A DNA stretch of 64,000 nt from Neurospora crassa OR74A. Taxonomy: Eukaryota; Ascomycota; Sordariomycetes; Sordariales; Sordariaceae. The notes below the pieces were generated by a model. That model saw nothing but the letters and a program-made list of their open reading frames with translations. It made no database searches and was not told the origin of the DNA. The stretch is taken from contig NC_026501.1 of assembly GCF_000182925.2 (NCBI RefSeq), positions 1,116,001 to 1,180,000 of the forward strand. Direction: 5' to 3'. A program made the translations under genes and the position numbers. The stretch's first letter is position 1, and every line of letters starts with the position of its first letter. Positions 22,638-35,800 of the stretch are shown here, in pieces.

Positions 22638-24089
22638 CTTGACTTTTGTCCGGCGGGTGGGAGTGAAATTGTTAGACTGTTTTCTTTTTCAACAACCTGT
22701 GTCAGGACAAGATCGCAATACATGCAATGGCTGGTAATCTGGATTGTATTCAAGTGATGAAGATGGAGAAGTCCAGAATCCCACCAGGCCACCAGGCCTG
22801 GGCTTTATACCAGGGGAGTGAAGCTATCGTGACTACCATGTGCAGCAAAGCACCTGCTGTTTGCATACATGACTGGCGCTGCCTGACAACCAAGTGAGTC
22901 GACTGTCAGTAGGCAGGTCCAGTCAGAGGAACATGGTATAAGTGCTTGATACTCAAACAATGGGAGTGGCCTTCCTCTGAACGGGAACTGAAGAGACAGA
23001 AACCCAACAGTTTGAAGCGACAATCCTGACCATGTTGCAGTCAGTCCCCGCGCTGTGACAGGGCCGAAGACAGCGCCAGCCTTGTGTGCCGTTCAGATGG
23101 GAGGGAGATGTCGGTGGGAGCCTGGAACCTATGTCTAGTCTACCTACCCCAGTTGCTCCACACTTCCACTTCCATCCATTCAACCTGTGCGCGCTATGTA
23201 CAAGGCACCTAAATTACATGGCCAAGGGAACCGTGATAGACCTAGAAGGAACTGACCTAGGAGAACAGCTACCTAGGACCGGACTGGGGGTCTTACAGTC
23301 CCGGGCAGGTCTTACCCGAGCAGACGTTACATACCTACCTGATTGAAGGCGCCGTCAGGGCAATGGTTTACCTTGGCTGTTATCGACCGCCATCCGAGAC
23401 CTCTATACCTAGTACGTACTCTATCCTACCAAGTCATACACATCACTTCTCGCCTGCGCCTTGTGACAGGCCGACGACTTGGACGTTCGACAAGAGTCAG
23501 ACTGAGACGCCGGAGTCCGACTCAATGTGATTGCATACCTCTACATCAGTCTGCGTCCGGCACGCATGCCAGCCACCCGAGTTGCAGGATCCTACATTTC
23601 AAGGGCAACTTTACAGTAGTTTTCCAAAATCACATCAAAACCATCTCATCCAACTCGGCGGATGAAGTAATCATTGCTGTAAAGACGTGTACATACGATT
23701 ACGATACAACAAAAAGATACCCGTCGGATAGGACATAACGGGAGGCCCCACTGGCCGCGCGCTAAATGGCAGCCCCAGACTGCATCTGACTGACAACAAG
23801 CTGTTATCCTACCCACGTGCATCCCATTCAGACCTTACCACCACCGAGCGACCTTGCCTGAATCCGCAATCCCGTCGCCGTTGTTTCCGACATCTAATTT
23901 CGCTCTCATCGACCCGTCACGGCCTTGCGTCTGGTGGTCGGTTGCTCGAGAGTTCGACGCCACGAAGCCATTGCACGAAGCTGCTCTCGCCTGAACCTCG
24001 GCGCCGTCCATCTTGGTCCTGTCGTCTATCTATACACCCAACAGTCAACACCGACAACGACGACACGACACGACAGACACTCGAGCGCC
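22638..24089. other. Intergenic between divergent genes
   Basis: Shared upstream region of the small conserved protein (-) and the RhoGEF (+). CCTAGG-containing motifs cluster at about 23240-23280. The RhoGEF frame stays open upstream to 23925, but that segment reads like untranslated leader. Confidence 0.4.
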
Positions 24090-27000
24090 ATGTCGTTTCG
24101 CGGCGACGATTCACGCCGCTATGGCCATGTGCCGCCTGCTCAATACCCCGTCGCCGGCGCCGCGCAGGACAACAGCAACTCGCCGTATCCTCCCCAGCGA
24201 CGCATGAGCTTCAACACGGGCGACGATGCCGCCATGTTCGACCCGAGCGCTGCCCGCCAGCAGCCCGCCATTTACACTGGAGTCCCCGTTGTCGGCAGGG
24301 CCGAGGAGGAGCTCTTCCTCGGCAGCCCCACGTCACAGGATGCGCCGGCCGCCCAAAATCGCCTCAGCTACAAATCTCAGCACATCGCCATGGCGGGCTA
24401 TCAACACCAGTATCAGGCCCAAACAAGCGCGCCGCCGCCCGCACCGGCGCACTCGACATATAACCCCCAGGCCTTTGCTCGCACTCAATCGACCTCTCTC
24501 CCGTACCACCCCGCCCCGGCCTCGAGATACGGCGCTCCGACGAGCCCGACCTACGCGCCCACCCCTACAACCTACACTCCGCCAGCTTATAACCCGGCGG
24601 CGTACGCCAACACAAATACGGCGACGCCCCAGAGACATTCTTCGGTCGCTTCAGTGGCTTCCTCGGGATACAATGGATACACGTATGGCTATACTTCTCC
24701 CGGCATCCCGCAGTCTGGGTTTGGGCAATCTCCCCAGTCGGCTACCGCTCCATCCATATCCAGCTATGAGCCTGCCCGTAGTCCACAGTATCCTCCGTCC
24801 TCTGCCACCGCCACATCACCGCAATATGACCAATCCTACCCCCCGGCGAATGCGTACAACACCCAGCAGTACTACGGCTCCTATCCCGTGAATGCCTCGG
24901 GCATGGCGTATAACACCATGACATCTCAGGCGCCCTATCCCACTGCACATGCTCAGATGCCCGCCGGACCTAGTTACGCTTCTGCGGATCACGCCGCGTT
25001 TTCCGGTCGGAACTCTAGATCAGATTCCCAGGTCTCTGCGCCATCTCCTCCGCCGCATTCACAAGCACCCGGGGGGCTTACAAGACACCCGACAAATGCT
25101 CCGCTGCCTAGCCGTCCCATGGATGACTTGCCAGAGCACCATAGCTGGGGGCCCAACGGGCAAAGTAATGAGCTGCAAACCCAAGACGCCTTGTTCGGTG
25201 ATATCATCTCGGAGGTGGAGCCACGACAGTACCGTGGCGTTAATGGCAACATATCAGAGGACGACCAGGGACTGCACCGCTACAGTTCGACTGCTTCGAC
25301 AAATGTGGGATCCGCTGCAGCGGTACATCGCTATCCTTCTAATGCATCGACAGTGAACAGAAATGATATCCCCGATACCTATCCCAATACTTACGACTAC
25401 GATGACGACGAGAGCGACCCCGAAGGTGCTGCTGGCCTTCTAGCCATGCAGGAGGACATGGACGACCGACGTTTTGGCTTTGGTGGGATATCGTTCCCGA
25501 CTTATATGGAGCCTCCGGCAGCGCAACAGCAGACCTCGCCGACACACCCGATACAGCCGCCGGGACACCAACGAGAGTTACCACCACCGCCTGAGGAACA
25601 AGGTACGGAAAGTGATTTTGGCGGAATGGATCTCGGCTTGTATGGGGGTGGCTATGCGGGAAACCTGCACTACGGGAATGAAGTTGGCTCCCCACCCGCA
25701 ACTTCTGCCCACTTTGACCAAGGGCCCAGGCCGTTGCCATATCCGCAAAACACGGGAAGCGAGTATGCTCCGTTCTCCCAAGCTGCGGTTGACTATGGTG
25801 GAACCGGTGGCCTTCAGGCCCCGCAAACACACCGGCTGAGCTTCGATGAGGGAGATGAGCATGTCTCGATTCACTCCAGGCACAGCGGAAGTGACTCGCC
25901 TACGAAGGAAGAGTATCCTGATATGTTCTATCATCCTGGGATATCTAATCGGCCTCTCCCGGCTGTTCCTCCTCTTGGCGAAAGCCGTCCAGTACTGTCG
26001 GTAGTGCCCCCTAGTAGGGTCGCTTCTCAACAGGGGTACAATATGGATGTAAATCAGCGCCTCATGTATGACCAACAAGGTCAAGCTGCAGTGGAGAGAT
26101 CGATATCACTTTCCAGCCACAGCAATACCCCTCCTGTCCATACACCGGCACGATCCAGAACCGATGCCGCTGAGGAGCGGAGGAGAGCATTGAAGCATGC
26201 TAACCAGCATCATTCTCATCTGAGCCACCATAGTGTGTCTCAGGATGGCTACGACTCTGGGACACCAACGTCGCTTGCTGCCTATGATATGATCACCTTG
26301 CCTGGCAGGAAGAGGAAGTTTATTCCATCGAAGCTCACGGCTACGGAGATTAAGCGTTGCGCCGAACCGTGGGCGCTCAGTAGCGTTACTGCCTGGATTC
26401 GTGAGATGGCAGACGGCGAAGTGGACCTCAAGAGAAAATCCATCGAAGAGGGAATTGTGAAGCTTTTCTGTCACAAGGTTCCTACCATGAACGTTGCTGA
26501 CGCGGAAAGTTTGAGTGCTACAGTAGTGGACTCGATGTTTGCGTCCGGTCTCTTGATTCCAGATGAGGAATGGGTCAGGTTTGGGACCGGCCACATGACA
26601 GGTGTCTTGTGGCAACTCACTGGCCATGGTTGCTACGCGCCCAAGTTGCATGAGGCCGAGGAGTCTGCTCCTAAACTTAACGATAACGGCATTCCAGTAA
26701 GGTGCTACTCGCATCACTGCGGTAGAACGCTGAAGAAGGCCAACCTGGATCACCTGCTTTCTGATGATCCCGTGGTTCAGGACTGGGCGACCTTCCATGG
26801 AGTCAAGCCGGAGGATTGCGAAAAGAAGAGCAAAAAGGAGATTGAGAGACAAAATGTTCTGCACGAGATTGTCACCAGTGAAGAGGAGTACATGGCCCAG
26901 CTCGACGTTGTTCGGCTCCTCTACAGAGATCAACTCCGCGTGCACCAGCCCCCTGTTCTTCCCAACAGCAGGAGGGACAAGTTTCTGGAAGCAGTCTTTG

Positions 27001-29376
27001 GTAAAGTCGATACGGTGCAGCAAATCAACAAGGACCACTTGCTTGCCCAGCTGAAGTATCGCCAACAGGAACAGGCGCCCTTCATTGTTGGGTTTAGTGA
27101 CTTGTTCAGAGAGTGGATTCGCAAGGCCAGGCCCATTTACATCGAATACTGCTCGTCTTATCCGAATTCGGAGTACCTTATCCGAAAGGAAAGTAATAGG
27201 AATATTCTCTTCCGCGAGTTTCTGGGACACGTACAAAACCATAGACGGTCCAAGCGTTTGGGATGGACTACGTTTGTGAAGGCGCCCATCACACGTCTGC
27301 AAAGATATTCTTTGTTGCTCAGCACGGTTTTGAAGAACACGATTGAAGACAGTGAAGAGAAGCAGAACCTCATCAAGGCAATCGACGAGATCAGGTCAGT
27401 CACAAAGGAGTGCGATGACAGAGTTGCTGAGATGACCAAGAAGGTGTCCTTGCTTGAGCTACAACAGCAGCTAGTCCTTCGACCCGGTTTCCAATCAGTC
27501 CTCAATCTTGATCACCTTGGGAGAGAGCTTCTCAAGCAAGGCGAGCTTCAGCGACAGGGTTCCAAGGGAGTACGCTGGGTTGACACACAGGCCCTGCTGT
27601 TTGATCATTATTTCATCTTGGCCAAAGCAGTCTCAACCAAGGACGGGAGGAATGAGAAGAAATACGACGTGTCGAAAGAGGTAAGCCCTTGTGCGATATT
27701 TCACCTTGTACCCTGCTGACAATTGTGTACAGCCTATACCCATGCCACTCCTCTTCCTGGAAAGCATGCACGACGAACCTGTTACGAAACAAAAGGGTCT
27801 CGCAGCACCTCTGACCCGTACAGCAGCTACCGCTGGATCCGGGACACAGCTTAACAAGATTGCCTCTAACGGAGGCGATCGGCCCGGCCTGGAGCATTCA
27901 GCAACAAGTTCGTCTATGGGATCCCTCACCACCGTTACCCGTCTAACAAGTTCAGGTGTCGACGATGGAAAGATCATCTACCCGTTTAGGATAAAACACC
28001 TCGGCCACGAGATTTACACGCTCTACGCTTCCTCTGCCCTGGACCGCTCGGAATGGTGTAAGGCGATTGTGGACGCGAAGACAAGACACGCCGAAGCGCT
28101 ACATGCACAGAACGCCGAGCCTTTCCGCTTGCGAGTTCTTTCTGACGGTGCTTTTGCGTACGATTCTTATTCAACCTTTGGTAGGCAGCCGGGCGTGCCG
28201 ATTAGTGGAACACCGTTGGACAGGGCGATACGAGGAATGGAGGAGGTATACGGTAAAGGTCGCGGTCCCCCGCCGGTATGCAGAGCTCAGGTAAACTGTG
28301 CTACCGCTTTCAAATCGTTCGGCAAGTCCATCATCGCCATTGGCACGGATTATGGCGTCTACATCTCGGAAGCATCCAACCCCCGAGGCTGGACACGCTC
28401 TGTCCAGATCAGCAAGGTCACCCAGATCGCAGTCCTCGAGGACTTCTCTGTCTGCATTCTCATCTCCGACAGGTCACTCATCTCCTACCCCCTCGACGTG
28501 ATCGCGCCCGTCTCCAACTTTCCGTCCCCCGTTCATGATAACCCCAGACGGGCTCCCCAGCGTCTTGCCAAAGATGTCACCTTCTTTGCCACCGCCCGCA
28601 TGAAGGACCGCACCCTTCTCTTCTACAAACGCAAGGAAGGCATGCACAACACCTTCAAGGTCCTCGAGCCCGTCTTCCAAAAGGCAACCGAAAAGAAATC
28701 CCGTATCTTCGGCAGCCGCAAATTCGGCTCCGGCGCGACCGAGTCCTTCCGCGACTACGACGAATTTTACATACCCGCCGAGTGCTACTCGCTCAACTTG
28801 TTCCAAAGCTACATTGCCGTGGCCTCCGCCAAGGGCTTTGAGCTACTGACCCTCGACAAAAAAGTAACCCAGTCCATCCCGCGCGACCTCAACCTCCCCG
28901 CCATCGCCAACATCGCCTCCCGCATCAAGGACCAGCGGCCCTTGGGCATGTTCAAGCTCAACGACCAGGAATTCCTTCTCACCTACGAGGACTGCGCCGT
29001 CTACGTCGACAAGCACGGCGAGATCTCCCGCACTTTGATCATGGAGTACTCGGGCAAACAGAAAAAGGCCAAAGCAGCCACCATGTTTGGCCAGTACCTC
29101 CTCTTGTTCAACGAGGATTACGTCGAAGTCCGCAACGCCGAGAATGGGCGCTTGCGGCAGATCATTGCCGGCCGCGATGTAAGGTGTTTGGACTATGGGT
29201 TTAGAGGCCCCACGGGCAGTGGCCAGCAGCATGCGCAGCCGCATACTTTGTTGCAGGCGGGAGTGCTGCAGGATACTAAGGGGACGGTCAAGATTTGCAT
29301 GAGTCATCCTGAGGTGCCCGGTGGACAGATTGTGTTGGAGATGTTGCTTAATGATGGGCATGCGGAGAAGGCTTAG
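24090..29376 (+). CDS. Rho guanine-nucleotide exchange factor, DEP-DH-PH-CNH (Rom2/Rgf type)
   Basis: Two exons, 24090..27680 and 27733..29376, give 1744 residues. The 52-bp intron (GTAAGC...TACAG) falls in the PH region. I chose the ATG beginning MSFRGDDSRRYGH; the frame is open 55 codons further up but reads as leader. Residues 1 to about 730 are disordered and rich in Pro, Gln, Tyr and Ser. A DEP domain follows at about 755-855 (SSVTAWIREMADGEVDLKR). The DH domain is at about 918-1117 (VLHEIVTSEEEYMAQLDVVR, and the effector helix KAPITRLQRYSLLLSTVLKN). A PH domain spans about 1145-1310 and a citron-homology domain about 1385-1690. This order is that of yeast Rom1/Rom2 and fission yeast Rgf proteins, which activate Rho1 for cell-wall integrity and polarised growth. 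The Rho1 substrate is inferred from the family. Confidence 0.93.
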
Positions 29377-30753
29377 ATGGCCGGGGTGGGGAGCGATGGG
29401 GATGAGGAAGGGAAGGTGGATGGGGCGAGGTTGGGTGGGGATGGGTTGTAGATTTTGGTGGGGGATAAGCAAATGGTAATAAGTAGACTTCTGTTGGAGA
29501 ACCGGGAAAGCGGGTGGTGTAGTGGTTTGATTCATACGAGTATAAAGCATGGATAATGTGACTGATTGTTGACTGATTGTTGGCTGATTGAACGATGAAA
29601 GAGCTACCAAGATTCTGCTGTTGTTGTTCCTTGTACTGTCATGCGGTTTTTTTTTTTTGTCCTGTGTGAATTGAATATTGGGACAATGGATTGGGTTGCC
29701 TCTAGGGCGTAATGGAAATGGACGGGTTCATAAGCATACGTGGAGTCTACTTGGACAATATAACATCTCTCTTTCTTCGAGTACCTCTTATTCTTGAATG
29801 AACAGTTATTACTATATCTCGATAACGGGAAAACAACTTTACCTCTCGGGATGCCCGAAGGATGATGATGGTAAGATAAAGACGTGTAGTGATTACAAGT
29901 AGGACACGGATATTTTAGGTTTCATAGAGACCGGTATTTTAGGCCTTGGATATCTTTTCAGCCTCTGTTCAGATTTTCTTTAGACTTTCTCCAAACTCTT
30001 TTCAAAGCCTTTCCACTTCTCTCTTTACCTCTTTCTTCCCATTTTTTAACATAGCTTTCTCGTCATTTCTCTCTTCATTTCTCTCGCCACCTTTTCTTCT
30101 CTTTCTTTTGTATTCCTCCTTTACCAGTTTTATTTCTATTAATTTGTTCCGATCGCTCAGGTTATAGCTTCCATAGTGCAGTCACCGCGGTATACATACC
30201 ACATTGAGTTGCCCAGCTGCCACCTTCGGTTACTTGTAGTCTTTTTGAGGAGGAACATACTATAATTGGTATAATGGTTTCCCCGCTATAACTTCTGCTC
30301 TCTGCACACCTTTACTCAAAGTCTTCTTTCCCGGAATCACTTACGAGCATTTGATGGAGGCGAAAACAGAGTACCTTGCACATAGTTCTCCACAGGAACA
30401 TGCAGAATGGTGAATCTCATTCGGTGATTTTCTCGCAACGATAAACGCTCAAAAGTTCATTATCCAGCCCCAGGGCAGTACCTCGATCTTGCACTCACTT
30501 CCATACCTAAGCCCATCACACCCATTAAATCGACATCACCTACTGATTTACTTCAAAAATGGATGAGCACAAAACATAATTAAACAAAGTAAACCACATG
30601 CTGCCTTTCTCCAAACTCGTGCGTATATGCAAATGACGAGTAGGCCTAATAACCGCTGAAATGCCCATGCTGGGACAACGCTCTGCTCTGTGTGCTCTCC
30701 ATACCCAAATTAAGAAACGCCTGTAAAATGCAACTGAACTCACGCTAAAATTC
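29377..30753. other. Intergenic between convergent genes, with a pyrimidine-rich tract
   Basis: The 3' flanks of the RhoGEF and the DUF1752-type gene. A strongly CT-biased plus-strand tract lies at about 29950-30160; its apparent 73-codon frame reflects that composition. No gene is supported. Confidence 0.4.
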
Positions 30754-30978
30754 TTAGAATAACCAGGCCTTCTGGCTTCGGTAGAGGATTTGAAAGGTAC
30801 CGGTGGCCCTGCTATATTGCGGGGGCACAAATAGCCCTCCTGGGACGAGCTTGTCTTCTATGACTGATCCTTCTGATGATTCCTGGGGTGAAGGCTCTGG
30901 GAGCCTCGCTAGCGGCGATGCCACACCCCATGGATCCTCCCCATCCGACACCAGTCCGAAAAACTGCCTTATCCGCCA
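30754..30978 (-). other. Possible C-terminal extension in frame after the second TAG
   Basis: Beyond the TAG at 30979-30981 the same frame stays open for 74 codons to a stop at 30754. It begins WRIRQFFGLVSDGEDPWGVA and continues with Pro/Ser/Glu-rich sequence similar in character to the preceding protein. A 33-nt in-frame splice (GTGAAG...GGCAG) would bypass the stop but is too short for a normal fungal intron. The stretch may be 3' untranslated sequence, or a tail reached only by read-through or UAG-to-UGG editing. Confidence 0.3.
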
Positions 30979-32885
30979 CTAACGGGTTTCCTTCACCTTC
31001 CTGTGATTGTCCTTTGCCAACAGTAGCGTGAGTTGGCTCTTCGATCTGCCAAAGGGAATCGTTGGAGTGGTGCTTGGAGGTGTTGGGGAGAATGCTTCGT
31101 GGAGAAGCGAGGGCGACGGCCTCGACCGGCGCGACACAAAGTCAGGTATATCTCGGGCTTCAACCAAAGACGATGTTGCTATCACGTCGGAGTCAAACTG
31201 CCCCTGAACAGTGGTGTCGGACACCTGTGTCGTGGGTTCCTCGGTCAAGGCCTGTACATTCGGAATCTCGCCGGAAAGCCTGTGAGACATTGCGTGTGGT
31301 GATGAGTAGGGGAGCTCCCCTGACATTCTTTGAGAAAACAACGGGACTCTGAGCGGCGGCCGAGGTGAGCCAACTATAGACTCTTCGGTGACACGTGTGG
31401 TGCGTGTTCTCGCTGGTGAGGGCGTGTCACTTCCACTATCATGATCAGCCACGAACCCAGCAACAGGCGCACGACGTGGCTTCTTTTCCACACTATTCCT
31501 CCTCGTAGCCTCCTGTGTCGTCGGAATATTCCGCTCACTACGAGGTAAGCTGGGAGACCGGGCAGGCATAAACCCGGAACTAACGAACAATGGTCGCCGC
31601 TCTTGGGAGCCGATAGTTACAGGTAGAATACCCCCAGAGGAAGGTCTTCGTGTAGGCCTCGCCGGCCTCTTTCCGGCTGCCTTAGCACTCGGCGCCCTCT
31701 GCTCGTCTTGGGACAATACTGAGCCACCTTGCGAGCTCCGAGAGGAATGATCTACTGACGTTGAAGCCGGCATCTCTGCTACCTTTGGGACCGGGACCTC
31801 TAACGGTGATTCTACCAAGGTCGAAGTTGGGGACGCCACTGTAATCGAGGGAGGAGACTCCTGGAAGGGTTCTTCCTCTACAGTTGGCGACTGAGTACTT
31901 TGATGAGACTGGTCTGCTGTCACCGGCACCTTACGCTGTTGGGTATTGGTCGCAGTTGATGACTGTGAACTTGTCCTACGTGGAATTACCGGCCGTCTTT
32001 TCCCTAATTTTGTATTCGCCACGACCTTTTTTCGGGCGGCTACAGGCTTGCTAGCTTTACCACCTGCAGGCGCAATAGGCAACTGCGCGGTGGGCTTTTC
32101 GGGCTTGGCTGGCGATGGAAGCGGCGGAGGTCTTATTGTAGTTGGAGATTCTGCTGTTGTTTTCGTCTTTCTCGCAGTCGGTAATGGCGGAGGTGGCATT
32201 GCTGACGGCTCTGGCACGCCCTTGGTGATGGACACACCCTCTCCGGCACGTGGTGGTGAAGCGAATCTGGCAGTATGTCGAGGTCCTGGTACGGGAGCGC
32301 TATGCTTTTTCAGGATCGGGTGTGGCGGAGGTGGCCTTGAGGAAGATGGGGTTGGTGCTTTCATTGTGACCGTAACATCACGGCCCTCTACCCTATTCTC
32401 CTCCAGTTGTTGTGTGGATGCCGGATCCTGTCCATTCGCGTTAATCTGCTCCAGAAGGGCCTTGGATCTCTGAAGATCGATTAGCATCTTTCGGCCCTAA
32501 TACTTGTTGAGAAAATCACCGACCTCTAGCATTTCACGACTTCTTTTTGGGACCACGAGAGGCACATCTGTTGGACCGGTTGAGATGTCTTGATAGAGCC
32601 TGGCGAGAGTGGGACCGGAAAGCTCCCTTCTATTGCTGCCCCAAACATGCCACCAAAAGTTCTCTAGGCGGAGGTGAGTGGGATCGCCACCAAGTTTCTT
32701 GGAGATCACCGTGTATGCTAAAGATGCGCATTAGCCAGATTCTAGGGGTAAATGCTTGTATGAGTCCAAGTCTCACCGTTCCAGTAATGCCATAATACCT
32801 CTGAGGAAACGACCGACAAACTAGCCAGTTGGGTATAGACCTCAGTAGCGTTAATAATGATGCCTTGCGGCAGTACCAAATCCAT
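30979..32885 (-). CDS. AreA GATA-like (DUF1752-type) protein with in-frame TAG codons
   Basis: Exon 1 (32777..32885) starts MDLVLPQGIIINATEVYTQL. A 59-bp intron (GTGAGA...TTTAG) leads to an exon at 32717 encoding AYTVISKKLGGDPTHLRLEN then FWWHVWGSNRRELSGPTLAR. This matches the short Trp-rich module of fungal proteins labelled 'nitrogen regulatory protein AreA, GATA-like' (PF08550, from memory); despite the name it is not a zinc finger. The frame then meets TAG at 32497-32499 and continues in the same frame for 502 residues of Pro/Ser/Arg-rich sequence (PPPPHPILKKHSAPVPGPRH) to a second TAG at 30979. Two readings exist. A 54-nt in-frame intron (32470..32523) with weak donor GTCGGT but good branch GCTAATC and acceptor TTCAG would remove the first TAG, giving about 604 residues. 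Otherwise the TAG is recoded or ends a 107-residue product. Confidence 0.7.
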
Positions 32886-35800
32886 GGCTGAAGGACAAGA
32901 CGGGCGCAAAGGACGACGGGCACCTCAGGGTAGCCCGACGACCATTGCTTACAAGCCAAAGCTGCCGGCTTCTTTTGTGGATATCGACACTAACGCAGCA
33001 GAGCCATTGAAGACTGCTTGGGAAGGAGGGGGGCCAGTGACGGAGGATGTCCAGGGAGGTTTGGAGTTTCTGAACGAAAGAAGTCAGAAAACATGCAAAC
33101 AGATCCAGTTGGGGCACGAGACGTGAGTAAGATGGTCAGGCAAGCGCAAGGTAGCAAACAGACGGCTAAACGCGAACAGGGCAGCAGGAGACCAGCCGAA
33201 AAAGGTTAGGAAGAAGTGGTGGAAGTTGAGAAGAAGCAGGGACAGTAACATGTAATGATGGGGGACATGATGTTATCTCATATTTTGGGACCTGGACATG
33301 CCGGACATGGGCAAGGACTGTGAGTCCAAGCACAGCACCACTGCTGTATTATGCTCTCGGAGTCTCGTACTTTTGCAGGCCAAGTGCCCGATGTCCGCAC
33401 CCACATGCGCAGCACTGGCAACAGTGACCGGCGGCAAGCATGACAAGGTAGCTGCCCTGGCGGTGACGATCGAGCTGAGCTCAAGACAAGTGGAGGCTAG
33501 TACCGCACCACAACTGAGAACATCAATGCTCCGAAGGCTTGGGGGGCCTGGGAGCTGCCAGCTGAGCTCAGCCGGGTAGGTAAGGTAGTGTAGGGTATTT
33601 ACTTGATTGCAGGAATAGTGTAGTGCGGTGACGGGGGGCCGTGGCACGCGACGGAACATCACGTACCAACGCAAGTGTGTGTCTGTCTCTGCCTGTGAGG
33701 CGGGCAGATGCCGGACAGTACCGTAGGCCACCCGGGGGGGGATTTTCAAGGTGAGGCTGAGACACAAGTCTTGGGCGCGGTTTCGAAGAGGAGGGGTGTT
33801 AGAGATGGGTACCCAACGTGGTAACGTCGCTGGTGCGAGGCCGCTGAGATGCTCCGAGTACTAGAGGTAGAAGTAGAAACAGCGAGGAAGTTCCGGGCCA
33901 CGGCATATCCGGGTCATATCAACCCGACCACCAGCTGCACTGTTGTTAGGCTGCGAGGGCGCCGCGTGCTCATTCCAAGTTGGTGTTATGTGCCCGTTGG
34001 CGTGTGTGTTTAGGTGTGTGTACCTAAAAGGTAAGTACTGTAGTCAGCTGAGGTTGAAAGAACTAAGTGAACGAAGTGTGAAAAGTTCAACAAAGTCAGC
34101 CCAGCGAAGGAACGAGGGGAAGCAGGTGCGGTTAGGTTATGAATGGATAGAGGTAAGTACCTACCTCATGAACAAAGTGGAAGAAGCAGCATCATGTGTC
34201 TCGTCCAGGGAAGGCACGTCTGCTGCGCTAGGGCTCCAGGATCTGGGGCCTGGACTGATGCTCGGCTACGTCCGGGTATGTACCTACCATACTAGACTAC
34301 CTTGGAGGTGACTGAAGGTGCAAGGTTGAAGTCTCTGGCAGACAGGGGGGGGAGGAGCGCTTCCTGTTGGTGCGCTGGGCACGCAAGGGAACATTGAGTA
34401 CTAACAGAAGGTTTGCTAAACACAGTGTTACAGTGTTAGTGTCATCGCGGATGCTGAAATAGGTGTTGAGGCCCGGGCTCCACTACCTCTTGGTACCCAG
34501 TGGTTCTAGACAACTTCAGTTGAAATGATGCAGATGAGATCCGGGCCTGGTTGTTCCTCTTCCTTTTCACCCTCAAATCTCGCCGTGCATTAGGTTTATT
34601 CATCACCGGATTTCTGATTTTTATCCCAAGCTCGTAAGTCCCAAGGCGACACGGGTAGGTATGGACTCCCATGTTTCCCAAACAACAAGATATCCCCACA
34701 TGGCATACCAAGGAGTCAATTCAGGTGGCAGGTGACAGATCGACTGCCCTGACTTGTGACAGGGGGGGCATGCTATAGCTGTTGTAACCGTAGAGCAGCT
34801 TCCCTGAGCAGCCCGGTACGTAACCCCGAACTGGCTCTGGCCATCCAGGTTCTCACTCTTGCACTTTGTCATCGAGTCTTTTCCTCGGTTCTTGTGTGCC
34901 CACCTCTGAGAAGGAGTACCGACATCAGCATTGGTCCTTTTCCCTTGAGTTATTCTTGTTGTCCTCTTGATGGGATTACAAACGAATCAAGATGTCGTCG
35001 TCGCCCACTGCAGCCTAGCTCGCTCAGCTCTACTCCCCCCTCGCGCCTCCAGTCCCCCACGTCTTCCTCCCTTCGGATAGATGGTAACCATCCAACACCC
35101 GGCTTCTCATGGTCCCGAGATCGAGGTAACTTTGGCAGAACAAGACACGTGGGTTACAGACCAGGCTGATCATTTCCACCGGCGGTAGCCTGTATCACTG
35201 ATTTACCTCTACTAGCCTACGGGGTTGAAGGGAAAGTTGTGACGGAGTCTAACCCCCACACTCTCCCTCGTCCCTCTGGCATCCATGTCATACCACTGAA
35301 GGAGGCATCACATCCTACAGCAGTAACAGCCTGCCACACCAAAAAGGCCTTCTGTTACATTCGGTCTAGAAAACGTTCGGTACCTGGCGGCTAGACTTTC
35401 ATTTGTCGCCCACAGCCAGCTACATATCAACACACGACCTGCCTTCCTTTCTCGGCTTCACGATCAGTCATATCGTCCTTCCCTCTTCCACGGGACTGTC
35501 CAACGGGGTTGCCCAAGACATGCCGTCTCGTATCCTTTCCCGTCTTGTCTCGCCCAGCTGACTTGCAAGTCGTAGCACAAAGTGCAACAAACCCATGTAT
35601 GGCTACCTAGCGGCCTAGCCCTTCACGACCACAAACAAGCTGCTTGGATATGTGGAAAGTTGTGCTTCAAAAAAGTGCAGCCGCACTCTCTGGTGACTGA
35701 TCTGCCGTTTGCGGGGAGGGACGGAGACGGGGACGTTACCCTTCCTTCCACCCAACGGATAACGGGTCGAGACGGCCACCAATCACGGGGGCTTCGCGGG

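Noticed and set aside
26106-27302. 398-codon antisense frame within the RhoGEF gene
   Set aside because: It is opposite the DEP and DH domain coding sequence. It shows no family resemblance and is explained by codon bias.
29946-30167. 73-codon frame rich in Phe and Ser
   Set aside because: It is the product of a pyrimidine-rich tract, not a protein gene.
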